From: a virus
Length of the DNA stretch: 43,500 bases
Strand: one strand, 5' to 3'
Virus record (IMG/VR): IMGVR_UViG_3300006917_000051
Span: 1 to 43,500 of that record
The position numbers and the translations under genes were made by a program. The notes below the pieces were generated by a model, which was given only the letters and a program-made list of their open reading frames with translations, was not told the origin of the DNA and did no database searches. Shown here one piece after another: positions 6,333 through 12,909 of the stretch. Positions within the stretch are counted from its first letter, which is position 1. The number at the start of each line of letters is the position of its first letter.

Positions 6333-6947
6333 ATGGAAAATCCTAAGAGATTTTACACTTACGCATATTTGCGTGAAGATGGAACACCTTATTATGTTGG
6401 AAAAGGAAGTAAGTATAGAGCATATTATAAAAAAAGAAATGAAGTAAAACCGCCGAAAGACAAATCTAAAATTATATTTTTAAAGAAAAATTTAAGCGAA
6501 GAAGAAGCATTTAAACACGAAATTTATATGATTAATGTGTTTGGTAGAAAAGATTTGGGAACGGGTATTTTGCGTAATAAAACTGATGGTGGCGATGGAA
6601 TATTCAATTTGATAAGAACAAAAGAACATATGGATGCTCTACGCAGAGGTAGATTAAGTTATTCTTTTACTGATAAAGTTAAAAATAAAATCAGTAATAC
6701 CTTAAAGGAAAAAAATATTAAACCACCATCAAGAAAAGGTATAAAACACAAAGAAGAATATTTCAATAAAAGATGTAAAAAAACATATAAAATTATAAAT
6801 CCAGATGGAAAAATCTTTATCACAAATAGATTAAAGAATTTCTGTAAGATCAATAATTTGACTTGTAGTTGTATGTGTGATGTTGCTAATGGAAAATACA
6901 AACAATATAAGGGGTGGACAGTTAAAATACTGGAACAGAAACCTTGA
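6333..6947 (+). CDS. GIY-YIG homing endonuclease 3
   Basis: 204 residues. The first 100 residues closely match the other two copies (YTYAYLREDGTPYYVGKGSK, EEEAFKHEIYMINVFGRKDL, DGGDG). A lysine-rich linker follows. The C-terminus (FITNRLKNFCKINNLTCSCM, GKYKQYKGWTVK) is a NUMOD1/HTH-like recognition segment that also resembles the tail of the HNH enzyme at 15220-15717. AT-rich and late-promoter driven. Confidence 0.9.
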   Translation: MENPKRFYTYAYLREDGTPYYVGKGSKYRAYYKKRNEVKPPKDKSKIIFLKKNLSEEEAFKHEIYMINVFGRKDLGTGILRNKTDGGDGIFNLIRTKEHMDALRRGRLSYSFTDKVKNKISNTLKEKNIKPPSRKGIKHKEEYFNKRCKKTYKIINPDGKIFITNRLKNFCKINNLTCSCMCDVANGKYKQYKGWTVKILEQKP

Positions 6948-6995
6948 CTTTTGCTTGATTTTTTCTTATAGTGTCTTTGTTGAGTAAAACTTAGT

Positions 6996-7280
6996 TTGGA
7001 ACTTCCACCTCTACCTTATTCTGCCCCCGATGGATATTATTATGAATGTGAAGAATTCAAGAGGAATGTTGTTCGTATTTGGTTATGCAACACTCATAAG
7101 TTTGACTACAATAATGGTGCTCCAACGAAAACAATTCATTCATTTTATAACACCAAAACCAGAGAATACTTTGCCCCAATCAATAGTAAGACCATCGGTG
7201 TTCGTGTAAATATTAAAGATACACGAAATTATACAACGATGCCGATTAAACAATCTCCATTAGATAAGTTTTTCGTATGA
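6996..7280 (+). CDS. Conserved cyanophage hypothetical protein with TTG start
   Basis: TTG 6996 is the only usable start after the in-frame TGA at 6981. Relatives I recall begin M-E/T-E-L-P-P-L-P, so the initiator ATG appears replaced by TTG. The body has PLPYSAPDGYYYECEEFKRN and KTIHSFYN, a pattern also seen in the gene at 14030 (APDGYFYEL...IHAFI), so the two are probably distant paralogs. Directly downstream of GIY-YIG gene 3. Confidence 0.75.
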   Translation: MELPPLPYSAPDGYYYECEEFKRNVVRIWLCNTHKFDYNNGAPTKTIHSFYNTKTREYFAPINSKTIGVRVNIKDTRNYTTMPIKQSPLDKFFV

Positions 7281-7456
7281 TTTTCTCTGAAGGCACAGCA
7301 GTCATCTACAAAGAAATGTGTGGTGTGATTGATTTTGTATGTGACCACTATGTGGTTATACAACTTCCAGCACATCCTAATCGCAACTCTCCGAGATTGT
7401 TGGTATTCAGAGAATATTATAAGAATATTACAATACAAAAAGCATCAACTAAATGA
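7277..7456 (+). CDS. Conserved small cyanophage protein (59 aa)
   Basis: Starts MIFSEGTAVIYKEMCGVIDF, then VCDHYVVIQL: a small beta-rich protein of a type I recall from cyanomyoviruses. ATGA overlaps on both sides, so it is translated with its neighbours. Function unknown. Confidence 0.7.
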   Translation: MIFSEGTAVIYKEMCGVIDFVCDHYVVIQLPAHPNRNSPRLLVFREYYKNITIQKASTK

Positions 7457-7668
7457 AACAAAAGAAAACTGTTTGGAGGTTAATAGCAAAATCTCTTGGG
7501 GAAAAATCAGGTAAAAATGATGCAGAGGCGGATAGGATTGCTCTTATCCGTCTTTTGATGTTTCTTTCTATTTTTATTACAAACGCATTTATTATCTTTA
7601 ATGCTGTAAGAACTCATATCGTACCAGCAGAACCTAAACCAGTGAAGTGTATCATTCTAAATACATAA
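7453..7668 (+). CDS. Small membrane protein (71 aa)
   Basis: Basic N-terminus, then a hydrophobic segment at about residues 31-52 (LLMFLSIFITNAFIIFNAV). One membrane pass, orientation unknown. Coupled by ATGA to the gene before. The late-promoter-like box at 7657 lies in its last codons. Confidence 0.7.
   Translation: MKQKKTVWRLIAKSLGEKSGKNDAEADRIALIRLLMFLSIFITNAFIIFNAVRTHIVPAEPKPVKCIILNT
7657..7663 (+). promoter_or_regulatory. Late-promoter-like box CTAAATA
   Basis: CTAAATA followed by CATAAAATAC, 20 nt before ATG 7683. It differs from the T4 late box TATAAATA at the start. An identical CTAAATAC lies 17 nt before the related gene at 8710/8716, which supports shared late timing. Confidence 0.5.
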
Positions 7669-7682
7669 AATACGCTAGACAA

Positions 7683-8093
7683 ATGAGAACTTTTAGAGAG
7701 TTTATTCATATTTGCGAAGGAAAGAAAGCACCTCCTGGTGCAGTAAAGGGAACATATAAAGAGAAAGATGGTGTGAAAACTTATACTCTTGCTCCTTATG
7801 AAGGTCCATCGGGACCATTGGGAAGTGAGAAGAAAGTGATGAAAACTCTTGATAAGCAAGGTGGAATTGGTGGTGGTGCGATTAAGAAAGCAAAGAAGAA
7901 AGCGAAGAAAATTGAGAAGATTGAAGAGCAAGATCCACATATGACTCCAACAACTTTCAATGTTGTAAAAGCAAGAGAGCAGGCAAAGGGTGGGATTCAA
8001 CATAGAAAACACGTTCACGGAGAACTTGCAAGAGAAGCAGGGGCACAACAAGCAGCAAAACAAGCAAGAATTAAAGCTATTATGAGTCGCTAA
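7683..8093 (+). CDS. Basic protein with T4-internal-protein-like capsid-targeting peptide
   Basis: 136 residues, Lys/Gly/Ala-rich, with KKAKKKAKKIEKIEE in the middle. The N-terminus MRTFREFIHICEGKK resembles the T4 internal-protein targeting peptide MKTYQEFIAEA, and I-C-E before Gly fits the T4 prohead protease pattern (I/L)-X-E followed by A/G. The gene at 8716 starts the same way. Likely role: packed into the prohead, trimmed, and injected with DNA (inference). Start at ATG 7683 because the frame before it has no such signal. Confidence 0.7.
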   Translation: MRTFREFIHICEGKKAPPGAVKGTYKEKDGVKTYTLAPYEGPSGPLGSEKKVMKTLDKQGGIGGGAIKKAKKKAKKIEKIEEQDPHMTPTTFNVVKAREQAKGGIQHRKHVHGELAREAGAQQAAKQARIKAIMSR

Positions 8094-8128
8094 TAAAATA
8101 GCTCACCTCCAAAGTGTCCTAATAATGT
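8094..8128 (+). repeat. Intergenic element, copy 1
   Basis: TAAAATAGCTCACCTCC then AAAGTGTCCTAATAATGT. First of about 14 copies. Here a 16-nt leader separates it from ATG 8145, so the element need not include the start codon. Confidence 0.8.
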
Positions 8129-8144
8129 AAGCAACCATTCTTAG

Positions 8145-8282
8145 ATGGATCCTTTCAACGACAACTATCAAATTGAAGAGGAAGGTTACTTCAACTTTGT
8201 TGATGAAGATGACATCTTTATTGATGAAGAGTTTGATGACCAATCCTTCAACGAATACCTCAACTCTACGCAAGATTTCTGA
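8145..8282 (+). CDS. Extremely acidic mini-protein (45 aa)
   Basis: 16 of 45 residues are Asp or Glu and there is no Lys, Arg or His, giving a net charge near -16. Aromatic residues are interspersed (FVDEDDIFIDEEFDDQSF). Such composition is known from DNA-mimic inhibitors, but no fold can be assigned. Follows repeat copy 1. The stop is in a TGATTATG junction. Confidence 0.65.
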   Translation: MDPFNDNYQIEEEGYFNFVDEDDIFIDEEFDDQSFNEYLNSTQDF

Positions 8283-8284
8283 TT

Positions 8285-8473
8285 ATGACGCCCGAAACTT
8301 ATACTTTCAGTGGTGATGCTGTTACCTTCCTTGGTTTGGTTGGTGTTGCTTCAACGCTTCTTATTGTTGTTACTTCTTTCCGTAGGTTCTTCAATAGTCC
8401 TTACAATGTTCGTGTGACACCTAAACAAGTGACCACCGAACCTACCACTGAAACCGAAACTCCTGTATCCTGA
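8285..8473 (+). CDS. Small membrane protein (62 aa)
   Basis: Residues 11-30 (AVTFLGLVGVASTLLIVVTS) span the membrane once, followed by RRFF and a Thr/Glu/Pro-rich tail (TTEPTTETETPVS). Starts two bases after the previous stop. Function unknown. Confidence 0.7.
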   Translation: MTPETYTFSGDAVTFLGLVGVASTLLIVVTSFRRFFNSPYNVRVTPKQVTTEPTTETETPVS

Positions 8474-8477
8474 ACAA

Positions 8478-8690
8478 ATGACTGAAACTGTGAACGTGCT
8501 GCCTCATCTGAACGAACTCAAAGAGATTTGGCGCAAGCAAGATTTCACCTTTACTAAACAACAACAGGAGGAATACGACCTTTTGCTTGCTGCACGTCGT
8601 GAACGTGTGAAATACTTTTACGATAATGATATGGTGTGTAAGATTAGTAAATCTGCTCAAGATAAACTTCGTGATGCTGAAGATAACTAA
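8478..8690 (+). CDS. Conserved small cyanophage protein (70 aa)
   Basis: Core FTFTKQQQEEYDLLLAARRE and VKYFYDNDMV, a helical protein pattern I recall from cyanomyoviruses. The gene's last codons carry the CTAAATA box for the next gene. Function unknown. Confidence 0.7.
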   Translation: MTETVNVLPHLNELKEIWRKQDFTFTKQQQEEYDLLLAARRERVKYFYDNDMVCKISKSAQDKLRDAEDN

Positions 8691-8693
8691 ATA
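8687..8693 (+). promoter_or_regulatory. Late-promoter-like box CTAAATA
   Basis: CTAAATAC 17 nt before ATG 8710, matching the box before the related gene at 7683. Probable late expression of a packaged protein. Confidence 0.5.
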
Positions 8694-8715
8694 CTAGAAA
8701 AGTGTTTAGATGACG

Positions 8716-9369
8716 ATGAAGACCTTTCAGGAGTTTATGTCTATTTGCGAAGCGTCTGATGCTGATGCTGCCAAGCAACTTGGTTGGGGTGGTGGCGCCT
8801 CAATTAAGAAAACTGGAGAAGGTGGAAGAATCGGAAGAGAGCGTAAAAAGACAACTCCCGAAAGGCGTCGTATGAGAGCAGTCGGTGGGGGTAAAATGGA
8901 ACCCGTTGACTATAAACCACGCAAGGATATTGGTCAGCAAAGAACAGCATCTGAGCGCCAACAACAACCAGAACAAGAGCGTGGAAGTGCTGAAGTAAAG
9001 CAATCTTATGCTGAAAAGGTAAAAGCAGAACGTAGAGCAGCAGCGCAAGCAAGAATTGCTGCTAAGAAAGGTGGTGGAGAAGCACCATCAGCAGCAAAAC
9101 CAAAGGCAAAGGAAGCATCAGCAACTGCAACAAAACTTTTATCTAAAAAGAAAGAAGAAAAACCAGCGCATCCTGACTATAAACCTCAGCAAGCGTCTGG
9201 TATGACTAGAGCAGAAAGAGATAGAGCAAGAAATAAGGCAAAAAGTGAAATGCTAAAGCAAAGAAAAGCAAAACTCTTCGCAGATTTTAAGGAAACTCAC
9301 GGTCGTTCACCAACTGCAAAAGAAAGAACTAAGTTGCTTGGTTTAGCTCATCAATCAATGAAAGGTTGA
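8716..9369 (+). CDS. Large basic protein with capsid-targeting-like N-terminus
   Basis: 217 residues. MKTFQEFMSICEASD matches the T4 internal-protein peptide (MKTYQEFIAEA) and has I-C-E before Ala as a likely prohead-protease site. The rest is low-complexity, Lys/Arg/Ala/Gln-rich (KAERRAAAQARIAAKKGGG, MTRAERDRARNKAKSEM), so it is strongly basic and probably disordered or helical on DNA. ATG 8710 would add only Met-Thr. Likely an internal capsid protein. The sharing of the first 12 residues with the gene at 7683 suggests one class of packaged proteins. Confidence 0.7.
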   Translation: MKTFQEFMSICEASDADAAKQLGWGGGASIKKTGEGGRIGRERKKTTPERRRMRAVGGGKMEPVDYKPRKDIGQQRTASERQQQPEQERGSAEVKQSYAEKVKAERRAAAQARIAAKKGGGEAPSAAKPKAKEASATATKLLSKKKEEKPAHPDYKPQQASGMTRAERDRARNKAKSEMLKQRKAKLFADFKETHGRSPTAKERTKLLGLAHQSMKG

Positions 9370-9375
9370 TTGAAT

Positions 9376-9412
9376 TAAAATATCTCACCTCCAAAGTGTC
9401 CCTATAGTATAG
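9376..9412 (+). repeat. Intergenic element, copy 2
   Basis: TAAAATATCTCACCTCC then AAAGTGTCCCTATAGTATAG. The start codon is 14 nt further on (9426), with GCACAACCACATT between. Confidence 0.8.
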
Positions 9413-9425
9413 GCACAACCACATT

Positions 9426-9623
9426 ATGAACCGAATTGAAATCCAAAGAGCACTTTATGATGCTCGCAATGAGTATCTGAAGGCAAAGAAATCTGTAGAG
9501 TTCTGGACTCGTGAGATTGCTTTCCTGAAAGAATGTGAGGATAATCTGGACAAACCTGCTGATTGGTTGTATAATGAAATGTTTGGTGATACTCCTATCG
9601 CTGAAGAAGTTTACGGAGGTTGA
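9426..9623 (+). CDS. Small helical hypothetical protein (65 aa)
   Basis: Mostly charged helix (MNRIEIQRALYDARNEYLKA, then KSVEFWTREIAFLKECEDNL). Preceded by repeat copy 2 and ends at a TGATGATG junction with GGAGG (9615-9619) serving the next gene. Confidence 0.7.
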   Translation: MNRIEIQRALYDARNEYLKAKKSVEFWTREIAFLKECEDNLDKPADWLYNEMFGDTPIAEEVYGG

Positions 9624-9625
9624 TG

Positions 9626-9940
9626 ATGGCAACTTGGAGAGCAGAAGTATTTGTCAACTCACAAGTTGGCAGGATTACAACGGAAGTAGAGGCAGCAACT
9701 GCATCTGGAGCACAGCAACAGATTTATGCTAAGCACGGAAATGTTCAGCAGATTGTTAATCTTCGCCAAGTAAGTTCTGGTGGTGGAGGTTCTTCATTCA
9801 GTTCTGGAGATACTGAAGGACTTGTGTGGTTGCTTGGAATTGGATTTGTACTCTATTTGCTTGTAACTTACTGGTATATTGCTATTCCTGTCGCAGTTGT
9901 TCTTGGTATTCTCCTTTTTATGGGAATGTCAGAGGATTAA
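9626..9940 (+). CDS. Membrane protein with Gly/Ser linker (104 aa)
   Basis: N-terminal 45 residues (MATWRAEVFVNSQVGRITTE) form a small soluble domain I recall from cyanophages. A Gly/Ser linker (SSGGGGSSFSSG) follows, then two adjacent membrane segments at about 64-80 and 83-100. ATG 9626 sits 6 nt after GGAGG; ATG 9623 is the alternative. The TAA stop is the first triplet of repeat copy 3. Confidence 0.75.
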   Translation: MATWRAEVFVNSQVGRITTEVEAATASGAQQQIYAKHGNVQQIVNLRQVSSGGGGSSFSSGDTEGLVWLLGIGFVLYLLVTYWYIAIPVAVVLGILLFMGMSED

Positions 9941-9975
9941 AATAGCTCACCTCCAAAGTGTCCTAATACTAGATA
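9938..9975 (+). repeat. Intergenic element, copy 3
   Basis: TAAAATAGCTCACCTCC then AAAGTGTCCTAATACTAGAT. Its first three bases are the upstream stop. The next gene's ATG follows at once. Confidence 0.8.
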
Positions 9976-11217
9976 ATGCAACTTATGAACATTCAACTCC
10001 GTCCCCATCAAGAACGTGGCGTTGCTGCTATGCAACAGCATAACAAAGGTCAAATCATTGTTCCTACTGGTGGTGGAAAGACGCTCAAGATGATCTATGA
10101 TGCTCTGCGCGAGTTTCAATCTGAAACTCCTCAGACCATTGTTGTAGTCGCTCCGCGTATTCTTCTTGCTGAGCAACTCTCTGCTGAGTTTCTGGAGTTT
10201 ATTACTAACGCTAAGGTTTTTCACGTTCACAGTGGTGAGACGCATCACGAAAGTTCTACTCGTCCCCGTGAGATTTACAACTGGGTTAATGCTAATGCCG
10301 ACAATCACAAACTGATTGTAACCACCTACAACTCTCTGTCACGTCTTCAAGTGGCACAGATTGATGTGGATACCATCTACTTTGACGAAGCACATAACAG
10401 CGTTCAGCGTCACTTTTTCCCTGCGACTGAGCACTTCTCTGCTAACGCACGACGCTGCTATTTCTTCACTGCTACCCCCAAACATTCTCTTGCTGTGGGT
10501 AAACCTGGAATGAATGATGTTGCTGTTTATGGTCAGGTCATCTGCAAAGTTCCTGCTCCTGAACTTGTTGAAGGTGGTTACATTGTGCCCCCTAAAGTTA
10601 TCGTCAAGCAACTGCCGATGGTAACTGGAAAGCAGACCAACTATGACCGCGATGCAGAGAACCTGCTGGAAACGATTGATGAGAACAGCGTCGGTAAGAT
10701 CCTGATCTGTGCTAAGGCAACCAAGCAAATCGTTTCGCTTGTGTCTGAAACTGATTTCTGCTCTGAACTAGAGGATCGCGGTTACTCTTGGATGTATATC
10801 ACCTCCAAGACGGGTGCTATCATTGATGGTCAGAAAGTGAACCGCGAGGTATTCTTTGACACCCTATCTGCTTGGGGTAAGGATAACGACAAGAAGTTCG
10901 TTGTTCTACACCATAGCATCCTCGCTGAGGGTATCAACGTCAGCGGTCTGGAAGCGGTACTCTTCCTTCGCAATATGGACTTCATTGGTATCTCTCAGAC
11001 CATCGGACGTTGCATCCGTTTGCATCACGATGATGCGAAAGGTATGCGCGATGGACGTATCCAACCTGGCAACCTTGCTCAGTATAGCAAATCGTTCGGT
11101 CTGGTTTGTGTACCTGTGTACTCTAAGGTTGGTATCAGCACCGCCCGTGCAGTTCAGTCGGTTGTTGATACGATTTTCCAGAAGGGGGAACCTGCCGTGT
11201 CGGTGGTTCGCAGGTGA
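9976..11217 (+). CDS. Superfamily 2 DEAH-box helicase
   Basis: 413 residues with the SF2 motif set: Walker A PTGGGKT (30-36), motif Ia VAPRILLAEQL, DEAH (137-140), FTATP (164-168), motif V region HHSILAEGINV and motif VI QTIGRCIR (about 330). The type III restriction/UvsW-like helicase fold is likely: ATP-driven remodelling of branched DNA or RNA. It is followed by an endonuclease VII-like gene and a methyltransferase, fitting recombination or DNA processing. Rich in CGT/CGC codons and more GC-rich than the structural genes. ATG 9985 is an alternative start. Confidence 0.9.
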   Translation: MQLMNIQLRPHQERGVAAMQQHNKGQIIVPTGGGKTLKMIYDALREFQSETPQTIVVVAPRILLAEQLSAEFLEFITNAKVFHVHSGETHHESSTRPREIYNWVNANADNHKLIVTTYNSLSRLQVAQIDVDTIYFDEAHNSVQRHFFPATEHFSANARRCYFFTATPKHSLAVGKPGMNDVAVYGQVICKVPAPELVEGGYIVPPKVIVKQLPMVTGKQTNYDRDAENLLETIDENSVGKILICAKATKQIVSLVSETDFCSELEDRGYSWMYITSKTGAIIDGQKVNREVFFDTLSAWGKDNDKKFVVLHHSILAEGINVSGLEAVLFLRNMDFIGISQTIGRCIRLHHDDAKGMRDGRIQPGNLAQYSKSFGLVCVPVYSKVGISTARAVQSVVDTIFQKGEPAVSVVRR

Positions 11218-11220
11218 GAC

Positions 11221-11327
11221 CCGCTGAGAACCCAGTCCCCATCAGGGTTCAAACCCTGATTTTTCTGTAATTTCACCACAACCGACCTAGAACCCATCCG
11301 CCGCAACCAAATCAACGATTTTTTCAA
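11221..11327 (+). repeat. 110-bp dispersed repeat, copy A
   Basis: Shares CGCTGAGAACCC, CCTGATTTTTCTG, AATTTCACC, CATC-GC-GCA and AACGATTTTTTC in the same order with 18880-18988. Both copies lie just after a gene and before a small downstream gene. Read on the minus strand, copy A has stops where copy B is open, so these may be remnants of a lost coding segment. Confidence 0.7.
11241..11264 (+). terminator. Terminator after the helicase gene
   Basis: ATCAGGGT (11241-11248) pairs with ACCCTGAT (11253-11260), loop TCAA, followed by TTTTC: a perfect 8-bp stem with a T-run 24 nt after the helicase stop. The equivalent position in repeat copy B has lost the left arm. Confidence 0.75.
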
Positions 11328-11334
11328 AAGTGTA

Positions 11335-11865
11335 ATGAACAACGAAACTTTTCTATGTCCTTGTTGTAGTTCTGAGAAAACATCAGACCATTTTGTGCTA
11401 TCAGGCAGAAAGTTTCCTCTCATTTCAGTATGCAATGAGTGTTCTGATGAGCACTTCGTTGAGAAGGTTGATTGCACTTGTTCCGTATGCAAAAGGAAAC
11501 TACCTCACACCTATTTTCAACACTATCGCACAAGATTCAAGAAGAATGGTATGCGATTGCGAGTAAATACAAATTGTAAGGATTGCTCACGGAAAGAAAG
11601 TTCTATCGTTTCTAAACTCAAGAGGGACAATCCTCCACCATCTTACTTGACTTCCTGCCCACAATGTAGTAAAGTTTGTTATGAAAAGGTAGAGGACATT
11701 CCTGAGGGTGTTGATGGTACAAATGGACCTTGGCAATGTGACCACGATCATAAAACAAAACAGTTTCGTGGATATTTGTGCAAGCGTTGCAATACAGGAA
11801 CTGGACTAATCGGTGATAATGTAGAATACTTCCAAATTGCATTAGAGAATAAAAAAGAACGATGA
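11335..11865 (+). CDS. Endonuclease VII-like nuclease with zinc-binding N-terminus
   Basis: 176 residues. Residues about 132-160 (CDHDHKTKQFRGYLCKRCN, then GTGLIGDN) are the recombination endonuclease VII/HNH signature: His-rich catalytic strand, then Cys pair and GLGxxxDN. The N-terminal half has four further CxxC-type pairs (CPCC, CNEC, CSVC, CKDC) suggesting zinc fingers, longer than plain T4 gp49. Role: cutting of branched DNA, or a free-standing homing relative. It overlaps the methyltransferase by ATGA, so they are co-translated. Confidence 0.85.
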   Translation: MNNETFLCPCCSSEKTSDHFVLSGRKFPLISVCNECSDEHFVEKVDCTCSVCKRKLPHTYFQHYRTRFKKNGMRLRVNTNCKDCSRKESSIVSKLKRDNPPPSYLTSCPQCSKVCYEKVEDIPEGVDGTNGPWQCDHDHKTKQFRGYLCKRCNTGTGLIGDNVEYFQIALENKKER

Positions 11866-12707
11866 ATCTCAATCAAATTATTACATCTGATAACGTTGAG
11901 TATCTAAAAACTCTTCCTGATGAATGTATTGATTTGATTGTAACTTCCCCTCCCTATGATGAACTCAGAGATTACAATGGATATACTCTAGACCTTCACA
12001 GTTTGGGTGAGCAACTTCTTCGCGTCTTGAAGGATGGTGGAATCTGTGTGATGGTAATACAAGATTCTACGAAAGATTTTGCTAAATCTCTAACGTCATT
12101 TCGCACGATTGTTGATTGGTGCGATAACATTGGATTTCGTTTGTTTGAGTGCAACATATATCACAGACAAGGAACTGAGGGTGCTTGGTGGACTAAAAGG
12201 TTTAGAGTGGATCATGAATATATGCCCATATTCTTGAAGGGTAGGAGACCACAATACTTTGACAAAGAGAATATCAAAATACCATCAAAGCACGCCAATA
12301 AGGTTATGACTGGTGCTAACATTCGCACTAAAAATGGTAAAACTGGTTCTCGCAAAGTTAAAATCAATCCAACAAAATGCCCAGGAACTGTGATGACATT
12401 TGGTAATACTTGTGGTGGAGAAAGTAAGTTAAAAAGTCAGCATCCCGCAGTATTTCCCAATATGTTAGCGTATGATATGATAGAATGTTTCTGTCCACCA
12501 AACGGTGTGGTTCTTGATCCATTCAATGGAAGCGGCACTACAACTCTAGCAGCAAAGTGTCTAGGTAGAAACTATATTGGAATAGACATTTCTGAAGAGT
12601 ATTGTAACATTGCTGTTCAGAGATTGCACACTGAAACGATAACCAGAAAAAAGGTAGAAACTACAAATCAACTTATAGGATTGGAGCAATTTATTAGTTA
12701 TGATTGA
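11862..12707 (+). CDS. DNA methyltransferase, beta class (N4C or N6A)
   Basis: 281 residues. Motif IV (VTSPPYDELRDYNGY, about residue 26) comes before motif I (DPFNGSGTTT, about residue 222), the beta-class order. SPPY is most often N4-cytosine but occurs in N6-adenine enzymes. It uses S-adenosylmethionine to modify DNA. Coupled to the endonuclease VII-like gene upstream. It may protect phage DNA from host restriction. Confidence 0.9.
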   Translation: MNLNQIITSDNVEYLKTLPDECIDLIVTSPPYDELRDYNGYTLDLHSLGEQLLRVLKDGGICVMVIQDSTKDFAKSLTSFRTIVDWCDNIGFRLFECNIYHRQGTEGAWWTKRFRVDHEYMPIFLKGRRPQYFDKENIKIPSKHANKVMTGANIRTKNGKTGSRKVKINPTKCPGTVMTFGNTCGGESKLKSQHPAVFPNMLAYDMIECFCPPNGVVLDPFNGSGTTTLAAKCLGRNYIGIDISEEYCNIAVQRLHTETITRKKVETTNQLIGLEQFISYD

Positions 12708-12876
12708 AGGATTCATTATTGGTAAAGGTGACTATGCTGCCGTTCCTTTCGGTGAGCAACTGATGATAATCTATCAGGGTGAGCAACTCAAAGTATGCAA
12801 GACCGAAGCATCAGCACGAAAGTTTATTGTGGATCATAAAAAGGGTAAATCCCAGGCACAACTTCCTATAGAATAA
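12700..12876 (+). CDS. Small conserved hypothetical protein (58 aa)
   Basis: Begins MIEGFIIGKGDYAAVPFGEQ and has a basic C-terminus (EASARKFIVDHKKGKSQ). Overlaps the methyltransferase end by 8 nt, and its TAA is part of repeat copy 4. Function unknown. Confidence 0.65.
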   Translation: MIEGFIIGKGDYAAVPFGEQLMIIYQGEQLKVCKTEASARKFIVDHKKGKSQAQLPIE

Positions 12877-12909
12877 AATAGCTCACCTCCAAAGTGTCCT
12901 AATAGTATG
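12874..12909 (+). repeat. Intergenic element, copy 4
   Basis: TAAAATAGCTCACCTCC then AAAGTGTCCTAATAGTATG. It runs exactly from the upstream TAA to the downstream ATG with nothing else between the two genes. Confidence 0.85.

Noticed and set aside
7614-8063. 149-codon minus-strand open frame
   Set aside because: It is the exact reverse of the Lys-rich gene at 7683 and reads as Cys/Phe/Ser-rich antisense; no start signal or family resemblance.
11241-11262. tRNA-like GGTTCAAACCC
   Set aside because: Looks like a T-arm, but the loop is one base short, and no anticodon or acceptor stem can be built. It is a terminator hairpin.
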